From positions 2,263 through 17,483 of the forward strand of contig DMMW01000039.1 of assembly GCA_003452965.1 (NCBI GenBank): a stretch of 15,221 nucleotides of DNA, given 5' to 3'. This stretch comes from Elusimicrobiota bacterium. Lineage in GTDB: Bacteria > Elusimicrobiota > UBA8919. Under the pieces are notes generated by a model. It saw only the letters and a program-made list of their open reading frames with translations, had not been told where the DNA came from and made no database searches. Below, in pieces: positions 15,109 to 15,221 of the stretch; within the stretch, counting starts at the first letter, position 1; each line of letters opens with the position of its first letter. The translations under genes and the position numbers were made by a program.

Positions 15109-15221
15109 ATGAATACTATTATTTTATTGTTTTTATCAAGTTTTGCAATATATCTTTATACGTTGTTTCCGTCAGTTGCAATTTACCGTGATGCAGGGGA
15201 AATGGCGTCCGTAACATTTAC
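15109..15221 (+). CDS. DUF2723 family membrane protein (copy 3), 3' end outside the window
   Basis: Only the first 37 residues are present. They align with the N-termini of the two preceding paralogs: one membrane segment (about 3-20), then TLFPSVAIYRDAGEMASVTF. The D-x-G-E motif is kept (Asp28, Gly30, Glu31), but GDSGE reads RDAGE here, so it is a more distant copy. The ATG at 15109 is preceded by GAGA eight bases upstream. Without the mobile element and one target copy, this start would lie 10 nt after the stop of copy 2, so it was originally a close operon member. Whether it has a TPR tail cannot be seen. Confidence 0.82.
   Translation, partial: MNTIILLFLSSFAIYLYTLFPSVAIYRDAGEMASVTF

Overview
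This AT-rich window (roughly one third GC by eye) looks like the chromosome of an uncultured Gram-negative-type bacterium. The gene set is a NifS/NifU-type cysteine desulfurase and scaffold beside mnmA, a MoxR/DUF58/BatA/DUF4159 membrane cluster, and tandem DUF2723-TPR membrane proteins. That fits lineages such as Omnitrophota, Elusimicrobiota or related candidate phyla, but no marker fixes the phylum and this placement is a weak inference. Shine-Dalgarno use is mixed: some starts have a clear AGGAG or AAGGA, many have none.

Layout. (1) Positions 1-877, plus strand: the end of a small membrane protein cut by the window edge, coupled by a 4-bp overlap to a protein whose C-terminal half resembles a stand-alone MshEN (type II secretion ATPase N-terminal) domain. 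(2) Positions 879-3925, minus strand: nifS-type desulfurase, then iscU/nifU-type scaffold, then mnmA. This is a sulfur-relay set for Fe-S assembly and tRNA 2-thiolation. Its two spacers (178 and 211 bp) are full of palindromes and inverted repeats. The nifS promoter appears to give a leaderless mRNA. (3) Positions 3926-4079: two overlapping divergent sigma70-type promoters. (4) Positions 4080-10750, plus strand: a MoxR AAA+ ATPase, a DUF58 protein, a BatA/VWA membrane protein, a DUF4159 protein and a second VWA membrane protein. Three of these carry complete MIDAS motifs, which is the usual make-up of MoxR-VWA chaperone-like modules. (5) Positions 10747-15221, plus strand: three tandem DUF2723 genes (predicted GT-C-like membrane proteins, the two complete ones with TPR tails), the last cut by the window end. 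Most junctions from 4080 to 14882 are 4-bp ATGA overlaps, so the MoxR module and the DUF2723 genes appear to form one transcription unit.

The clearest undescribed item is a 208-bp, nearly fully palindromic MITE-like element at 14885-15092. It has 15-bp terminal inverted repeats and a perfect 8-bp target duplication (TTATGAGA). It is inserted between the second and third DUF2723 genes, which would have been only 10 nt apart before insertion. Its central hairpin resembles one in the nifS-iscU spacer. A second curiosity is the N-terminus of the DUF4159 protein, which seems to be encoded by repeat-type DNA.
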